NCBI GenBank assembly: GCA_034440615.1
Contig: JAOTOM010005101.1
Span: 536,501 to 600,500 of the forward strand
Reading direction: 5' to 3'
From: Ashinkailepas kermadecensis
Lineage: Eukaryota > Arthropoda > Thecostraca > Neolepadidae
DNA: 64,000 nucleotides
The notes under the pieces are model-generated. The model ran no database searches, was not told the origin of the DNA, and saw only the letters and a program-made list of their open reading frames with translations. Of the stretch, positions 44,634-57,505 are shown one piece after another. Numbering within the stretch: the first letter of the stretch is position 1; each line of letters begins with the position of its first letter. A program made the position numbers and the translations under genes.

Positions 44634-45700
44634 ATGATGGCGTGTTTGACCCGAAAACAGTATCTGTGGTCGATTGGCTTCCCATCGGATGAGCTAAGTA
44701 GAAAGCGGCTCCCAGCTTGGACAGAGATTCTCCAGCAGTATTTCAAGCTGGACCAATATGAGAAGCTGAAAGTAGGCAGTGCAGCAACTCAAGTTGTTAG
44801 TGGGGAAATGGGCATCTGGTAGAAGGCGCGAATTCTAACCTCAGAGGACCGGAATGCCATCGCGAAGTTGGAAAGTAAGGTGGAGGAGTACCGGCCAATA
44901 CTGAAGGGGAAGACTCAACGATTTGCACCTCAGATAAAGAAAAAGAGGAGTTTCAAGAAAGCTTCAGTAACTTGTTTTACATTGACCATCTGGAGCCACT
45001 TCAGTTGATGTTGATATTCCAGTGGACCGCGAATTTTTCAAGACACAGGAGGGGGGGGGGATGGGAGGCGGGGATTCATAGTCTGCGTTGGCAACAGAAA
45101 AGGAGGAGCGGGTTCTTTAACACAATCAGTCGGTGACCGAAAGAGTGCGGAAGGACAATGAGGAGCAAGTAGCACGAGAGGAGACCGCTGAATTGACGTC
45201 CTCATCAGGCAGCAGCGATGAAGTCAATGTTTAGCGGTGGTCTGAGAGCGATGCCACTCCGTCCGCTCCAAAAAGGTTGTGCCGTGCAAGGAACATTGTT
45301 ATACCGGACCTGACCGCAGCACTGAACCGCAAGAGACTTACTGACCGAATGACAGTTCGTGTACTGTCGCAACAGCTTCTGCTCTGGGTCACGACCCCTC
45401 AAAGTTCGATGTCAACCGGCCGTCGATTAGGAGATATAGACGAACCCAAAGGCGAGCAATTGTGGAGGAGATCCTGGAATCCTACGCTAGCAACAGGAGC
45501 CTGATAGTTCACTGGGATGGGAAACTCCTTCCAGATGACGGGAAGTAAAAAGTAACTGTGTTACTGTCATTGTCACTGACACACGAGGAACTGCAAAGCT
45601 TCTTGGTGTACAGCAGATTCCAGTGGTGACTCGAAAAGCAGCAATCACTGCTGGTATACATTCCTCAAGGAGTGGGAGTTATCAGAGAAGGTGGTTGGGA
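44634..45700 (+). pseudogene. Decayed transposon-type gene with an HWDGKLLPD block
   Basis: Open pieces in three frames: MACLTRKQYLWSIGFPSDEL at the start, PSIRRYRRTQRRAIVEEILE then NRSLIVHWDGKLLPDDGK near 45415-45545, and after a frameshift VTVIVTDTRGTAKLLGVQQI. The HWDGKLLPD block followed by xLLGVxxxP is one I know from multi-copy, uncharacterised transposon-like proteins in invertebrate genomes, in which downstream residues resemble hAT-type transposases. I cannot name the family with certainty. Stops at 44820 and later, and at least two frameshifts, show it is dead. The region 44820-45400 has only scattered coding traces. Confidence 0.45.
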
Positions 45701-46216
45701 AAGGAAACGTCGCTGGTCTGATGACACGGCGCCGGGCTTCGTCACTTCCGAGTGATGCGAACAAAGGCACCCACTTGCATCACCTGACATCAACTGGCAG
45801 ATGATGCATGTGTTAATGGCAGTCTCGGCCGGCTGGCCGGGGTGGAATGTGGTGATAAGTCACAGCTCACAGCCGGCCGTCGCATCGGCGGGCCGTCCTG
45901 TCTAAACAGCTGAGGTCGGCACGTGCCCGGTGCCGACAGTTTCCGCTCGGGGGCGTTCATGATTCGACCCGTCGGATCCCTAGATTCGACGGGTTTGCAC
46001 ACCTGGAAGCCAAATGCATTGAAATGAGGGGGCTCAAAACAAACTTAATTGCAGAATACCGTGCTGTAATATTTACCCCACGCGTGACCGTGGTTAATAA
46101 AGCCGCGTAAGAATTATATTTGGCACCAATCATCTTCGTATGAATAGGAAATATTTTGTGAAGAAGCACCTTGAGAACATGCTATTCTTAGCTTGGTGTA
46201 TTATTGAGAACCACCG

Positions 46217-46218
<2 letters not shown>
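45700..46218. other. No gene recognised; small palindrome at 45963-45991
   Basis: CGACCCGTCG and CGACGGGT arms surround GATCCCTAGATT. The preceding GC-rich patch (45810-45960) has no recognisable protein block. Confidence 0.45.

Positions 46219-46274
<56 letters not shown>
46219..46274. repeat. (AT)28 microsatellite
   Basis: Uninterrupted AT run. Confidence 0.98.
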
Positions 46275-46276
<2 letters not shown>

Positions 46277-48174
46277 ACCTTCCCCTGATATTCATATAAT
46301 GTCTGAGCTTGGCTGTTTCACACACCGGTTAAAACAAAGTTTGTAAGCTATTGAAGAGATACACCTGAAAATATAAATGAGTACACCAACTGAGCGCGCT
46401 TCTTACCAAGCTGGTCAGAAATTGACACATGAATGTGAGGGTGCACAAGGAAGACTTGTAGGTACACGGATTAGGCTGTGAGTACACATGCATCCGCAGA
46501 TAAACATCAAATACGATACAAATGAGGTGAGCGAATACAGCCTGGTGTTTAGCACAAATGTATGCATGTTACAACGTTCGGTAGTAATGTAACACAATGT
46601 CTTATTACACGTTGGTCGTTGTTCTCTGAGGAGAGGCAGCTGAAGGTTGTCAGTTGATGCTGGCTGTTATGCTGATGCCACCAGGTATATTTAACGATAA
46701 CTCTATGTTCTGTTTATTCTGCTAGGGATGCTGAGTAAATTACATTAGCTGTGCTATGCTTTGACCTGATTCATACTTGTTTCCTTCCAATACTTCCTGC
46801 ACATACTAGACTGAAGGGCACACCAATGCATAGACTCTCCACTTGCATGTCATAAATAAATCATAATAAATAATATGTCATAAATCATAAATAGGCTATT
46901 TCGATCGGCAGTCCGGAATAAATTGTTCCTCGATCATACCGGATGATTATTTCACTTCCTTATAACTACAGCGGTGTTGCTGTTTCAAAATGTTCATCAC
47001 GCATTCGCAATCTACTAAAAAAAGTTTTCGATCGATCGTGTCATTGGCATCAAATAGATAGTCGGACCTAATTCGAACATCTTAATAAATATTTCCACTT
47101 TATTTATAGGAGTTCGATAAGCAATCGTATCCAGTTGGTGTCCAAACATTAGCTGACCCCTGCGGGAACGCTAAATGAGCTGCTGATGAAGCTCACGAGA
47201 CTAGTCCTGTGAAATGGCTTTGAGATGTGGCATAGCTGGGGACGCTGATCGTCCGCCAGGCTCTCCACCAATAAATATTGATTGGATTACAGGAGTTGTT
47301 GTGGACTGTCTTGATGTCTATAACACCGAGCATGTCCGACAAGTGTGGGAATACATATTGAGAATGCGCAATATTGTTCCAAGGACCCGCACCCCTTCCC
47401 CCAGCGTTTCCAGACAGAGAACGTTAGTTACATGAAACAAAACCCAGCATATTGAACGTGAAAAGATCACCTTATTTGTGTGCTTTGGTTGGTGGTTGCC
47501 TTCTCAGGTCAGGTTCATTTAATTCCATGTCAACTCCCAGGTCAGTGTCAGCAATTTCCTGTAGCATTTATATGCGGGTTGCGTGCGGCTTCTCGGCTTA
47601 TGGAGAGGTGCGGGTACAAGTTTTGAGATTCCAACAAGAAGTCATCTTTAGCTTCCTAGGACTCTAGGCTGAGCAGCGAACCACTGCTGTGGGAGAAGCT
47701 TATCAGCTGTGGTGCGGTGGTGGCTGACTGGTTGGCACTCCTTTGCGCGGCATTGTGGTTAGAGGTGACAATAAGGACACGAGGTTACCTTCACATATAC
47801 AAGACCACAAGACCGCAGCCTTTTTCGACGAAACGTTAAAACAGGAAACTCGTCCGAAGAACCGCAATCCCATGCCCACGCTATCCTGGCTCGAACGCCT
47901 GCCAACGCCAGCACGTTGGGGAATTCCAAACACGATTCGCCCTTTGCACGGCAAGAAGGGTGGTTAATTTGCGTAGCATAAGTCACGTAGCCACTGCTTC
48001 GCATTTGGCAAACGTGACGACAGCTCCATAGACCGGCGCTTCACCAGAACTTCGCAGCAGCGGTCAACGAAGCACTTCAGGAGAAGAGATAGCTGCACCA
48101 CCACAGGATAGCGGCGCCAAATCACAGGGTCAAGGCACTCGCCATTGAGCATAACTACATCGCATCACAGGATA
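46275..48174. other. No gene recognised
   Basis: Several short frames on both strands. A 73-codon frame at 47214-47435 contains INIDWITGVVVDCLDVYNTE but matches nothing I recognise. No repeat structure seen. Confidence 0.45.
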
Positions 48175-48175
48175 A

Positions 48176-48456
48176 CGACAGTCAGCCACACAGCAACGAC
48201 AGTCATCAACACAGCAACGACAGTCATCAACACAGTAACGACAGTCATCAACACAGTAACGACAGTCATCAACACAGTAACGACAGTCATCAACACAGTA
48301 ACGACAGTCATCAACACAGTAACGACAGTCATCAACACAGTAACGACAGTCATCAACACAGTAACGACAGTCATCAACACAGTAACGACAGTCATCAACA
48401 CAGTAACGACAGTCATCAACACAGTAACGACAGTCATCAACACAGTAACGACAGTC
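48176..48456. repeat. 21-bp minisatellite, 13 units
   Basis: Unit GACAGTCATCAACACAGTAA then C; the first two units have GCAAC for GTAAC. The period is divisible by three, so long frames (TTVINTV; DDCRYCV; LMTVVTV) run through both strands. These are not genes. Confidence 0.95.
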
Positions 48457-48771
48457 CGCCAACGGGTAACTGCAATCCATTACAAGGCGATAACCTCGCA
48501 GTTCCAGTCGTATTTGGATGTCCTTGGGATCAGCGTCGCTGTTTTACACAAAGCAGTAAACATGACTGTACTCTAGTCTATTCGCTCATCAAGTGATCAT
48601 TGTGTGATCACTCATAGACGCTTCTTTCGCCAACACATTCCCAGGTATAAAGAGACGGGATGGAAGTGCAGTGACAGAAAGCTGGAACTTAACAGATGGA
48701 AGAGAGACAAAGAAAGCAAGATTGGATAGAGACGAAATTGAGCATAGACAAAGGTCAGAAACTAGGTCATG

Positions 48772-49539
<768 letters not shown>

Positions 49540-51062
49540 GTCATGAGCGGACATAATACCGGTGGCGCCTCTCTGGTGGTGGGTTTGTGAAGGAACACCA
49601 CCAGAGTGGGCTTATGATTAATGCTATATTCTAGTTTCTAGAGGAGGTGCAAGTAATTTCCAATGGTCAAATTTGAACAATATTGAAACAAGCTCTCTTA
49701 TGATGTGTAGTTCGTTCTATTATCAGATCATTTCACTCTGTCACTTTGCCCTTAAAGTGAAATGGGAGCAATTGGCCACTCAACATCTTGTAGTAAAAAC
49801 GTGCCATACATCTTCTGTGTGATGTGCTGACAATTTCCAATATTCTTAACTAAACGAAAATCGAACATGCTACATTTTTATATCATCTTGAATAACTTCC
49901 AAGAAGGTTTAACCCTGTCACTTTTGCACTCAATTCCACAATTTGTGTCCCAAAGTATCACATTGTATTTCTTTAAATTGTATATCAGATGTTCTACATT
50001 AGTGAATTAATTTCGAATTATCTCAAGCAAACCGGCATATAATCAGCTGCCTTCTGATGCCATACTCGACTATTTTTATAAATATCTAACCCTGTCCTTT
50101 TGCACTAAATTCCAGGATTTGTGTTTCGCATTAGCACATTGTATTCCTTTATATTGTACATCAGATATTCTACATCAGTGAATTAATTTCCAATGGTCGC
50201 AAATAAACCGACATAAAATCAGCTGCCTTCTGATGCCATACTCAACTAAACGAAAATCGAGCATGCTACATTTTTATATCATCTTGAATAACTTCCAAGA
50301 AGGTTTAACCCTGTCACTTTTGCACTCAATTCCACAATTTGTGTCCAAAAGTACGACATTGTATTCCTTAAAATTGTATATCAGATGTTCTACATTAGGG
50401 AATTGATTTCGAATTGTGTCAAGCAAACCAGCATAAAATCAGCTGCCTTCTGATGCCATACTCGACTACTTTTATAGATATCTAAACCTATCCTTTTGCA
50501 CTACATTTCAGGATTTGTGCTTCGATTTAGCACATTGTATTCCTTTATATTGTACATCAGATGTTCTACATTAGTGAATTAATTTTCAATGGTCTCAAAT
50601 AAACCGACATAAATTCAGCTGCCTTCTGATGCCATACTCGACTACTTTGATAGATATCTAACCCTGTCATTTTTGCACTCAATTCCAGGATTTATGTCTC
50701 GAATTATCACATTGTATTCCTTTTAATTGTATATCAGATGTTCTACATTAGCGAATTAATTTCCAATGGTCTCAAATAAACCGGCGTGAAATCAGCTGCC
50801 TTCTGAAGCCATACTCGACTACTTTTATAGATATCTAACCCTGTCATTTTGCACTAAATTCCGGGATTTCTGCCTCCAATTATCACATTGTATTCCTTTT
50901 AATTGTATATCAGATGTTCTACATTAGCGAATTAATTTCCAATGGTCTCAAATAAACCGGCGTAAAATCAGCTGCCTTCTGATGCCATACTCGACTACTT
51001 TTATAGATACCTACGATGGGCAACTAGCGCGGACATCGATGGCAGCGCCTCTGGTGGCTGTT
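49540..51062 (-). mobile_element. Tandem-core repeat element, copy 2 (inverted)
   Basis: Reverse-complement relative of 16920-18045. The terminal block with hairpin is 49540-49640 (ATGAGCGGACATAATACCGG then TGGCGCC; CACCACCAGAG). Degenerate units follow, and then six core units marked by CAGCTGCCTTCTGATGCCAT at about 50044, 50220, 50440, 50616, 50793 and 50969. Spacings are 176, 220, 176, 177 and 176. The long interval holds a second copy of the variant segment 49855-49945 (CTAAACGAAAATCGA...). The far end is AACTAGCGCGGACATCGATGG then CAGCGCCTCTGGTGGC. The conserved block of copy 1 (16636-16915) is absent here. Confidence 0.72.
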
Positions 51063-52625
51063 ATTGGTACTATTTATGCATGGTCAAATGTTCTGCATTT
51101 TGTTGCTTATTTTTGCCATAATTTATGTGCTTAACCAGTGGATAAATTGCCTTAGATCCGCTATCGTCCATTACAATCAACTGCAAACTCAATATTGATA
51201 TATTAGACACTTTAAGCAGCATATATACGGAGCTGTGTAGTTTGCACAGTTGGAACTACCGGTCTCTGGGCGAACCTATGTTAAAACCATACCGTGACTC
51301 GTGAAATGTGTACTTCGGATCGTTCAGCCGAGACCTCAGAAGTGATGTAACAGAAAAAAAAGAAACGTTTTAAAAAATTAAACTTAGATTTTTAAGTTTT
51401 AAAAAGTATACATGCTGTCAAAATAAGTAAAATTTCCAAATGTACATTGTTTGTGAAAAATTGGTAGTTGGTTCGAAATTTGCCCACCCCAGATACAAAT
51501 CTGCATATAATCGAGAACATGTCCGAACAATTTTTTGTTAGCCTCGGAAATAATTAAGCTCGGGATTTTTGGTTTAATATCTACCGATTCCCAATATTAT
51601 GCACCGTCATCGATGTTTCTGGCACTGTCCTTCGAATGGACTGAGATAAAAGTTCGAAGCATTTAGGTTCTACCAATGGATCGTCAGTAGTTTATAACGT
51701 ACATAATTCAGCCTTTAGGTCACCGGAAGCAATGTCTTAACACACCCACGGTCGGAGGGGGGAGGGGCAACCGTCACCCCGGCCGGTTTTTCAGGAATGA
51801 GCTAACGAATCGAACAACGCAACAAGTTTAAACTTGGTGTAAGATATTCTTCAGTGATTTGAGATGGTGTGTACAACTTGTTGATTGATTGATTATTTGG
51901 GTTTAAGGGCGCGCCGACCACAGTGTCATTTGGCGCCCAGGTGTGTAAAGCTTGCGAACATAGGTCAAGTCAGGTCACCTATTCAGGGTAGGGACATCAC
52001 TCTAAATGAATTCATGGTTCCTACCTTTTTAAAGATCAAATTGATTGATTGCCTTGAATTCTGCAGGATTTAATGCTAGCACGCTGCAGGCTCAACAATT
52101 TGCATGTAAATAACTGACATGACCTGCTGCCAGGCCAATGTAATTTGTTTTCCCTATTACGATTTCATTCCTTATGAAGCAGATTTTTGGGGCGACTTCA
52201 ATTTGTTTAAGGTATGGTCAATTTTCTGTCTAACAGGACCTGTAAAAAGGACTGGTGACTGTCAGGTCATGTCAAATAAACACTCGATGCACCATTTCCT
52301 TCAACGATTTGACAATCGAAGTGCGATGATCTTGGGTGATGCAAGATCGTTCATCTGGGGCGGCATGCATCATTTTGCACGAAGAAAAACAACTTACGCC
52401 GTACATTTCGGTATGTATTGATGCAGAGCCAAGCACATATCATTTATTATACATTACACTGTGGATGCAACACGATGAAATCGGAAACGCACAAAGTGGA
52501 AGTAACATACAAATGCTTAAATAGCGTCACGTCGCGCTGTGATCACCACTGTAGTGAGCCCTGTTCCCTGGTCGTGCGCACAGTCACTCCACAACGACCC
52601 ACGATCCACCAACGATCCACTCCAC
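51063..52625. other. No gene recognised; TTAA-type element edge at 51737 and SINE-like patch at 51890
   Basis: TTAACACACCCACGGTCGG followed by GGGGGAGGGGC..CCGTCACCCC at 51737-51785 looks like one end of a further TTAA element, but I cannot find its partner end. 51890-51940 is related to 5007-5060. Confidence 0.4.
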
Positions 52626-53268
52626 AACACACCAGGCTTTGCTGCGTGGGTAGCGGTAGGTCTTGCTGCGGGGCCGGCGGCGAATCTTGCTGCGGGGCCG
52701 GCGGCGAATCTTGCTGCTGGGCCGACGGCGAATCTTGCTGCGGAGTCGACGGCGAGTCTTGTTGCGGGGCCGGCGGCAGCAGTCCTTGCTGCGGGGCAGA
52801 CGGCAATAGGCCGTGCTGTGGGTGCTGACGGACCGGCGACAGATCTTGCTGCGGAGCCAGTGGCTGTAAATATTATTGCGGGACCGGCGGCAAGTGCTGC
52901 TGAGAGGTCGGTGGCAGGTGCTGCAGCGGAGTCAACAACAGGTCTAGGTGCGGGTGCTGCGAGACCCATGGCAGCAGTCCTTGCTGCAAGGCCGGTGGCA
53001 GGTCTTGCCGCGGGGCAGGCGGCAGCAGTCTTTTGCTGCGGGGCCGGCAGCAGGTCCTGCCGCGGGGCCGACGGCGTGTCTTGCTGCGGGGCCAGCGACA
53101 GTAGCTGCGGGGCCGGCGGCAGTAGCTGCGGGGCCGGCGGCAAGTCTTGCTGCGGGGCCGGCAGCAAGCCATGCTGCGGGGCAGGCGGCAGCAGTCCTTG
53201 TTGCGGGGCCTGCGGCAGGTCTTGCTGCGGGGTCAGCGGCAGGTCCTGCTGCTGGGGCGGCGACACTA
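52626..53268. repeat. GC-rich 24-bp degenerate minisatellite
   Basis: Degenerate units of CTTGCTGCGGGGCCGGCGGC then GAAT. The - strand frame of 261 codons (52517-53302) reads PQQDLPxAPQQGLLPPAP repeats, and the + strand frame of 248 codons reads AAGPAAxLAAGPAA repeats. A few more units lie at 53688-53730. A period divisible by three keeps all frames open, so coding is undecided. The - strand Pro/Gln version continues in the direction of the possible exons at 53.4-54.2 kb. Confidence 0.85.
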
Positions 53269-53369
53269 CCGGCAGCTCTCGATAAGGTAAGGCTGCCATC
53301 ATTGTCTGGTGAAAGCTGCCTTTCTTTTGGTTATGTGAGCTTTGGAATGGCTAGCTCTAGACAAAAGTT

Positions 53370-53560
53370 TGTTTAACGCTCTTTCCTCCTGCCCTGCTAC
53401 TTTGTTTGTACACACCCTTCAGCTTACATAGCTTCACTCGCAACGCCTCCATTTGGTTGCCATTGAAGGTCAGCTGTCCATGACATCCGAGGTTCGCAAG
53501 GCTTTCAGCAAACTTTAGAGCATCAAAGTCAAGCGGAGCAGCAACAGTGAATACAAATGT
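53370..53560 (-). CDS. Possible exon of an unidentified protein
   Basis: On the - strand, after TTTTGAG, the frame reads KTFVFTVAAPLDFDALKFAE then SLANLGCHGQLTFNGNQMEA then LRVKLCKLKGVYKQ. Composition and lack of repetition look protein-like. I do not recognise the family. A phase-2 join from the piece at 54003-54182 would keep this frame. Its end is unclear (AAGGGTGTGTAC offers a weak donor); the frame itself stops at 53357. Confidence 0.3.
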
Positions 53561-53596
53561 CTTACTCAAAATAGATCGCCACGATAAAAAAAAACA

Positions 53597-53923
53597 CTAT
53601 ACATACACACCTACATGACTGCGCGGCTCGCGGCTACAGTTCCTGTTACTGCGGCCCACGAACTGCTTTTGCTCTGGCGCCAGCGTCAGCTCTTGCTGCG
53701 GGGCCGGCTGCAATGTTGTTGCGGGGGAGGAAGCAGCTGTTACTGCCTGGCCGGCAACAGCAATCGGACTACCGCTTGCTGATGGCTTCAGTAGCAGTCC
53801 ATCTCCAGAAACACTTCGCCGACACGCCTCCCAAGCACAATCTTCACAACCCCTCGATCCCATGGTGCCGCTAAACCTGGACATATTGTCCCTCAGATTC
53901 CTTCCTAAAATGGGTATCGGCAC
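53597..53923 (-). CDS. Possible exon with Pro/Gln repeat tail, unidentified
   Basis: The 108-codon - strand frame begins with a Met and reads GCEDCAWEACRRSVSGDGLL, later TLQPAPQQELTLAPEQKQF, which is in the same register as the PQQ repeats at 52626-53268. A donor-like CAT|GTAGGTGTG occurs near its end (about 53613). Weak evidence; it may equally be an old copy of the minisatellite. Confidence 0.2.
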   Translation of the reverse strand: MPIPILGRNLRDNMSRFSGTMGSRGCEDCAWEACRRSVSGDGLLLKPSASGSPIAVAGQAVTAASSPATTLQPAPQQELTLAPEQKQFVGRSNRNCSREPRSHVGVYV

Positions 53924-54002
53924 GTCACTTCCTCACATGCAATGAGCTGTCCTCCACCGCATTCCTATTTCCAGTGGTACTCACACACCTCTCCTACTTG
54001 GG

Positions 54003-54182
54003 ATCATACAGTGTGCTGTATTTCAAGAGGTGGTCAATAGTCTGCCCCTCATACAGCCTTGGGTCTATGTTCGGAATCTTAATGCGTAAAATGCGTGTAA
54101 GTTTTTCTAAAACGGGGAAACGAAGGGCCTTGAAGATCAAAACCTGAAGAGTGAGACCTTCCATAAAAACGAAGTGCAGGTT
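54003..54182 (-). CDS. Possible exon of an unidentified protein
   Basis: On the - strand a CTTTTTCAG tract precedes the frame NLHFVFMEGLTLQVLIFKAL, RFPVLEKLTRILRIKIPNID, PRLYEGQTIDHLLKYSTLYD. CCCAA|GTAGGA would be a phase-2 donor just before an in-frame TAG. No in-frame Met start is obvious because TGA lies directly upstream, so it would be an internal exon. Family unknown to me. Confidence 0.3.
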
Positions 54183-54189
54183 TGGCACT

Positions 54190-56820
54190 CATCTGAAAAA
54201 GTAAAATGTATGAATTAATTAGGATGCCATCAGATAGTTCAGTGCATGTACTAATCAGGTTGACATATACAGTCAGGTGGCTAGTTTATCACAAAAAACA
54301 ATTTGTGAAAAACAACTGAGAGTTAGAAAGTATACATATGATATTAAGTTAAATTATAGCTAAAAAGTGTCTCATTGAGCAATTTTAACAATGTACCCAA
54401 GAACTGATTGCAAAACAAAACATCATCATAGGTTTGGACGTGTTCTTTGGCAGCAAAATATGCACATTAATGTTACCATGTCAAACATTTTCCAACTTAG
54501 ATTTCACTATGACGGGCTGGCACGGCATTACTGTATCCTGTTACATGTGATGGAAGCTAGAGAATGATCGGGCATGTTATAATCTAGGAACTAGATTCCA
54601 TCTGTAATTTCAGTTTGTATTGCATTGCTTAAGCAATAGTGATACATGCTATATGTATGTTGACTTTCACAAAGATCATATCAACGTGTCTGGTAAGTAA
54701 ATAACAAGAGACAATAATTAAGCTCCCAGTTTTTAATGCTACCCAGTTTAATGATGCCTTTTTAGTACAATGTATGCAACTATTTTAGTTACGTTATTTC
54801 GTTATTTTAGAAAATGGATCCGACCTTCAGGACTTGCATAGCCAGTTATTAAGCCAATCATTATCATCTACCACATACATGAAACATTCTTACATGAAAT
54901 CAAACAGCCGTATGACCCATTTTGTAATCAAGTCCTGAGTATTGGATGAGCAGGCATGACTTGGTTGTCTTAACCTTCACTTGCTCGCCAGTCTGCAAAC
55001 TATGCTGAAGAAATATACATGTTGTAGTTGGAAACTGCATAATAATCACCACACCAAACATAATTGTGTCACCAAAACGTACAAGCCAAGATGTCCACTG
55101 GAGCACACAGGAATTGCCTGCTTCCCAAAAGCACCAGTTTTCCCAATAAATGCACTGACTGGCATCCACGATCTACAGACAGCAACAAAATGTAACAACA
55201 AGACTCCACAAGGGAACAATTACCAACCATCTACACACTGACAGGGCTTTGCTACGATTGCCACACCTTGTGGACTTGCCTGCTCCCAGGTCGACGCATC
55301 AGGATGTACATTATTTTGGTCAATACCATGCACACAGCAAGTGGAATGAGAGCCCAGGCCATCTGCAGGGTCTATATTTTTACATTTTAGTGGCATTTTA
55401 AAAATCACCATAATATGACAATCCACACTCAAACCAGAGACAAGATGAGAGAAATAGCCTGAGCCACCTATTAGTGTTGGATATTTTGGTACTGGTTGGG
55501 CTATCATTGATAAACTGTCCTGGCTGTTGACTTATTCCAGGTAGACTGTAAACAGCATGGCATGGCCAGGAATGGCATCATTGGTTTCTAAGCACCCCAT
55601 GGCTGACAGTGCAGCATGTCTTTTAATGCACAATTGACATAGCGTGTACAATTTCTGAGAAGCAAGCATACGCATACCAATGTTATTCATGGCCTTGACA
55701 AACTATTTATTGGCTAGTGTTGCCTCCTGCAAGGAACACCTAGAAGTAGTGAACAGCACAGATGACCACATAACACTAGCCGTAAAGAAGCTGATTTATG
55801 CATTTTACAAGAGTAGATGTTCAGAATATGAAAATAAGGAGATTCAATTACAAGGTTTGCAGCTCATCAGGGTTTTCGGACGATGGACATTTACAAAAAA
55901 AAACAATTATTGCATCCGTGAAATTATCCAACAAGCATTTGTGGATACAGATTGTATGATTTTCTTTCGTCATAAAAGTTCCATCCCATGAACCATATTA
56001 TTCCTGGCACTGTTATATTGCCCACTCTATCTTGGTATTTTCAGAGAAGCATCCAACATTTTGGGTAGGCTTGGAGACAAGATGAAAATTTACCCACAAT
56101 CATATTCACATCACGTACCACATATCCACAACCAACATTTTGCAGTGCTATTGCAGCTTAGATCATTCACAAGACAAGTTAATGGCATGCTTTGCTTCTG
56201 TTGAGCAGTCTAGATTAGGCTAGGTTAGATTTGTATGCTGAAATTTGAGAAGTTGCTCATTAAACATTTCATTTTTCTTTAAAAAGAGAAGGTTATGGTT
56301 ATGCTAGGTTATGTTAGGCTTCTTTGGAAAATATTACGTTAACATAACTATATATCACCAATCAAAGCCCTTTTTGGTATTATTTAGTTCACGAAGTGAA
56401 AAGGAAGCATTTGCAATAAAAACGAGTACCTAAAATGCAAATCTACAGCACATAAATTAAATTCCCTTGGCCATTTTAGCATTTAAGAGTGTTCTCTTCA
56501 TTTGTCCCAATTAAGATTGTTACAGAAAATAAAATTGGAAATAATTAATTATTTAAATTGTTACATGTATACAGCAGAGTTGTGGTGCATGTGCATCAAC
56601 AAGAAAATAGCTGCACCACCGATGCCTGGCCATGAAAGACATCAATGGCATGTGAGCAACCAGTGCTGGCAGACAACAATATATTTTGTATTAAATGAAA
56701 CATTTCCAGAACATGGACAGAACTTCATATGGGGCCCGGAAACTATACATTGATCTGATCGAGCACTAAATTTCAAGTACAGTCTAAACACGGTTCGCAA
56801 AGTATCTCAAACCCTGGTAG
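54190..56820. other. No gene recognised; AT-rich with scattered frames
   Basis: Frames at 54900-55169 (-), 55220-55507 (-), 55680-55991 (+) and 56502-56753 (+) have mixed, protein-like composition but no block I recognise. They may be parts of a decayed element. TTAGG-type runs (AGGCTAGGTTAG, GCTAGGTTATGTTAGG) occur at 56216-56320, in the style of the 3380-4500 family. Confidence 0.4.
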
Positions 56821-56824
56821 AAAA

Positions 56825-57505
56825 TTGGTGCAAGCAAACAAAAATGATAGACTAACCTACATTTCTTTACCTTTCGTAGACGACACGCTAACTAGAAGAG
56901 TTCATTCCGTCGTAAAATCATCGGGCTTGCCCTTGAGAGTTGCATGGCAGTGTGGGAGAACGCTCGGTGACATCGTCACCAGGTCTGCCCTGTGCCCTCC
57001 TCCATGTCCGGGGGGACAGAGGCACTGCCACACGTGTCATGCAGGCTTAGAAGGAAAGTGCCATTTAAAAAATGCCGTATATGTCATAACGTGCATACTA
57101 TGTCAACAGGGAAATATGAAAACAACGTACATTGGAGAGACCAAACGCAGCGTCAGGGAGCGCTTCCACGAACACTTAAGAGACGCCAAAAATAGGACAC
57201 CAAACACACCATTAGGAGACCACACACACCACAGTCACATGGAGACACCCATAAGCTCAGCTTCTTTCAGGATATAAATTTTAAGCACATGTAAAGACGT
57301 TGCGGAGTTAAGAATAGTTGAATCACTGGAAATTAGAAATCGTAGACCAACACTTAATACCCAGACATCCTCTTGGACTCTGTTGCTACCGGTCCCATAC
57401 CGCACTACACCGTCAGCACCAAACACCGATGTACAGACACCAGAAACACAGGCTACAGAGCACATCAAAACACATAACTACACGTTAAGATCGCGTTTGT
57501 CGTAG
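56825..57505 (+). pseudogene. Penelope-like element fragment: GIY-YIG endonuclease end
   Basis: Penelope-like retroelements carry a GIY-YIG nuclease after the reverse transcriptase to cut the target. Frame 1 (to 57277) reads LRVAWQCGRTLGDIVTRSAL, a Cys/His-rich linker CPPPCPGGQRHCHTCHAGLE, the block KNAVYVITCILCQQG, then TTYIGETKRSVRERFHEHLR with the nuclease core (YIG..., Arg and His-rich helix). A +/-1 frameshift after 57250 leads to VAELRIVESLEIRNRRPTLN, the usual EALxIxxxxPxLNTQ tail. The stop at about 57503 ends it. The reverse transcriptase is missing (5' truncation). Confidence 0.8.

Noticed and set aside
48130..48576. Frames of DDCRYCV, TTVINTV and LMTVVTV repeats
   Set aside because: All three are the same 21-bp minisatellite read in different frames.
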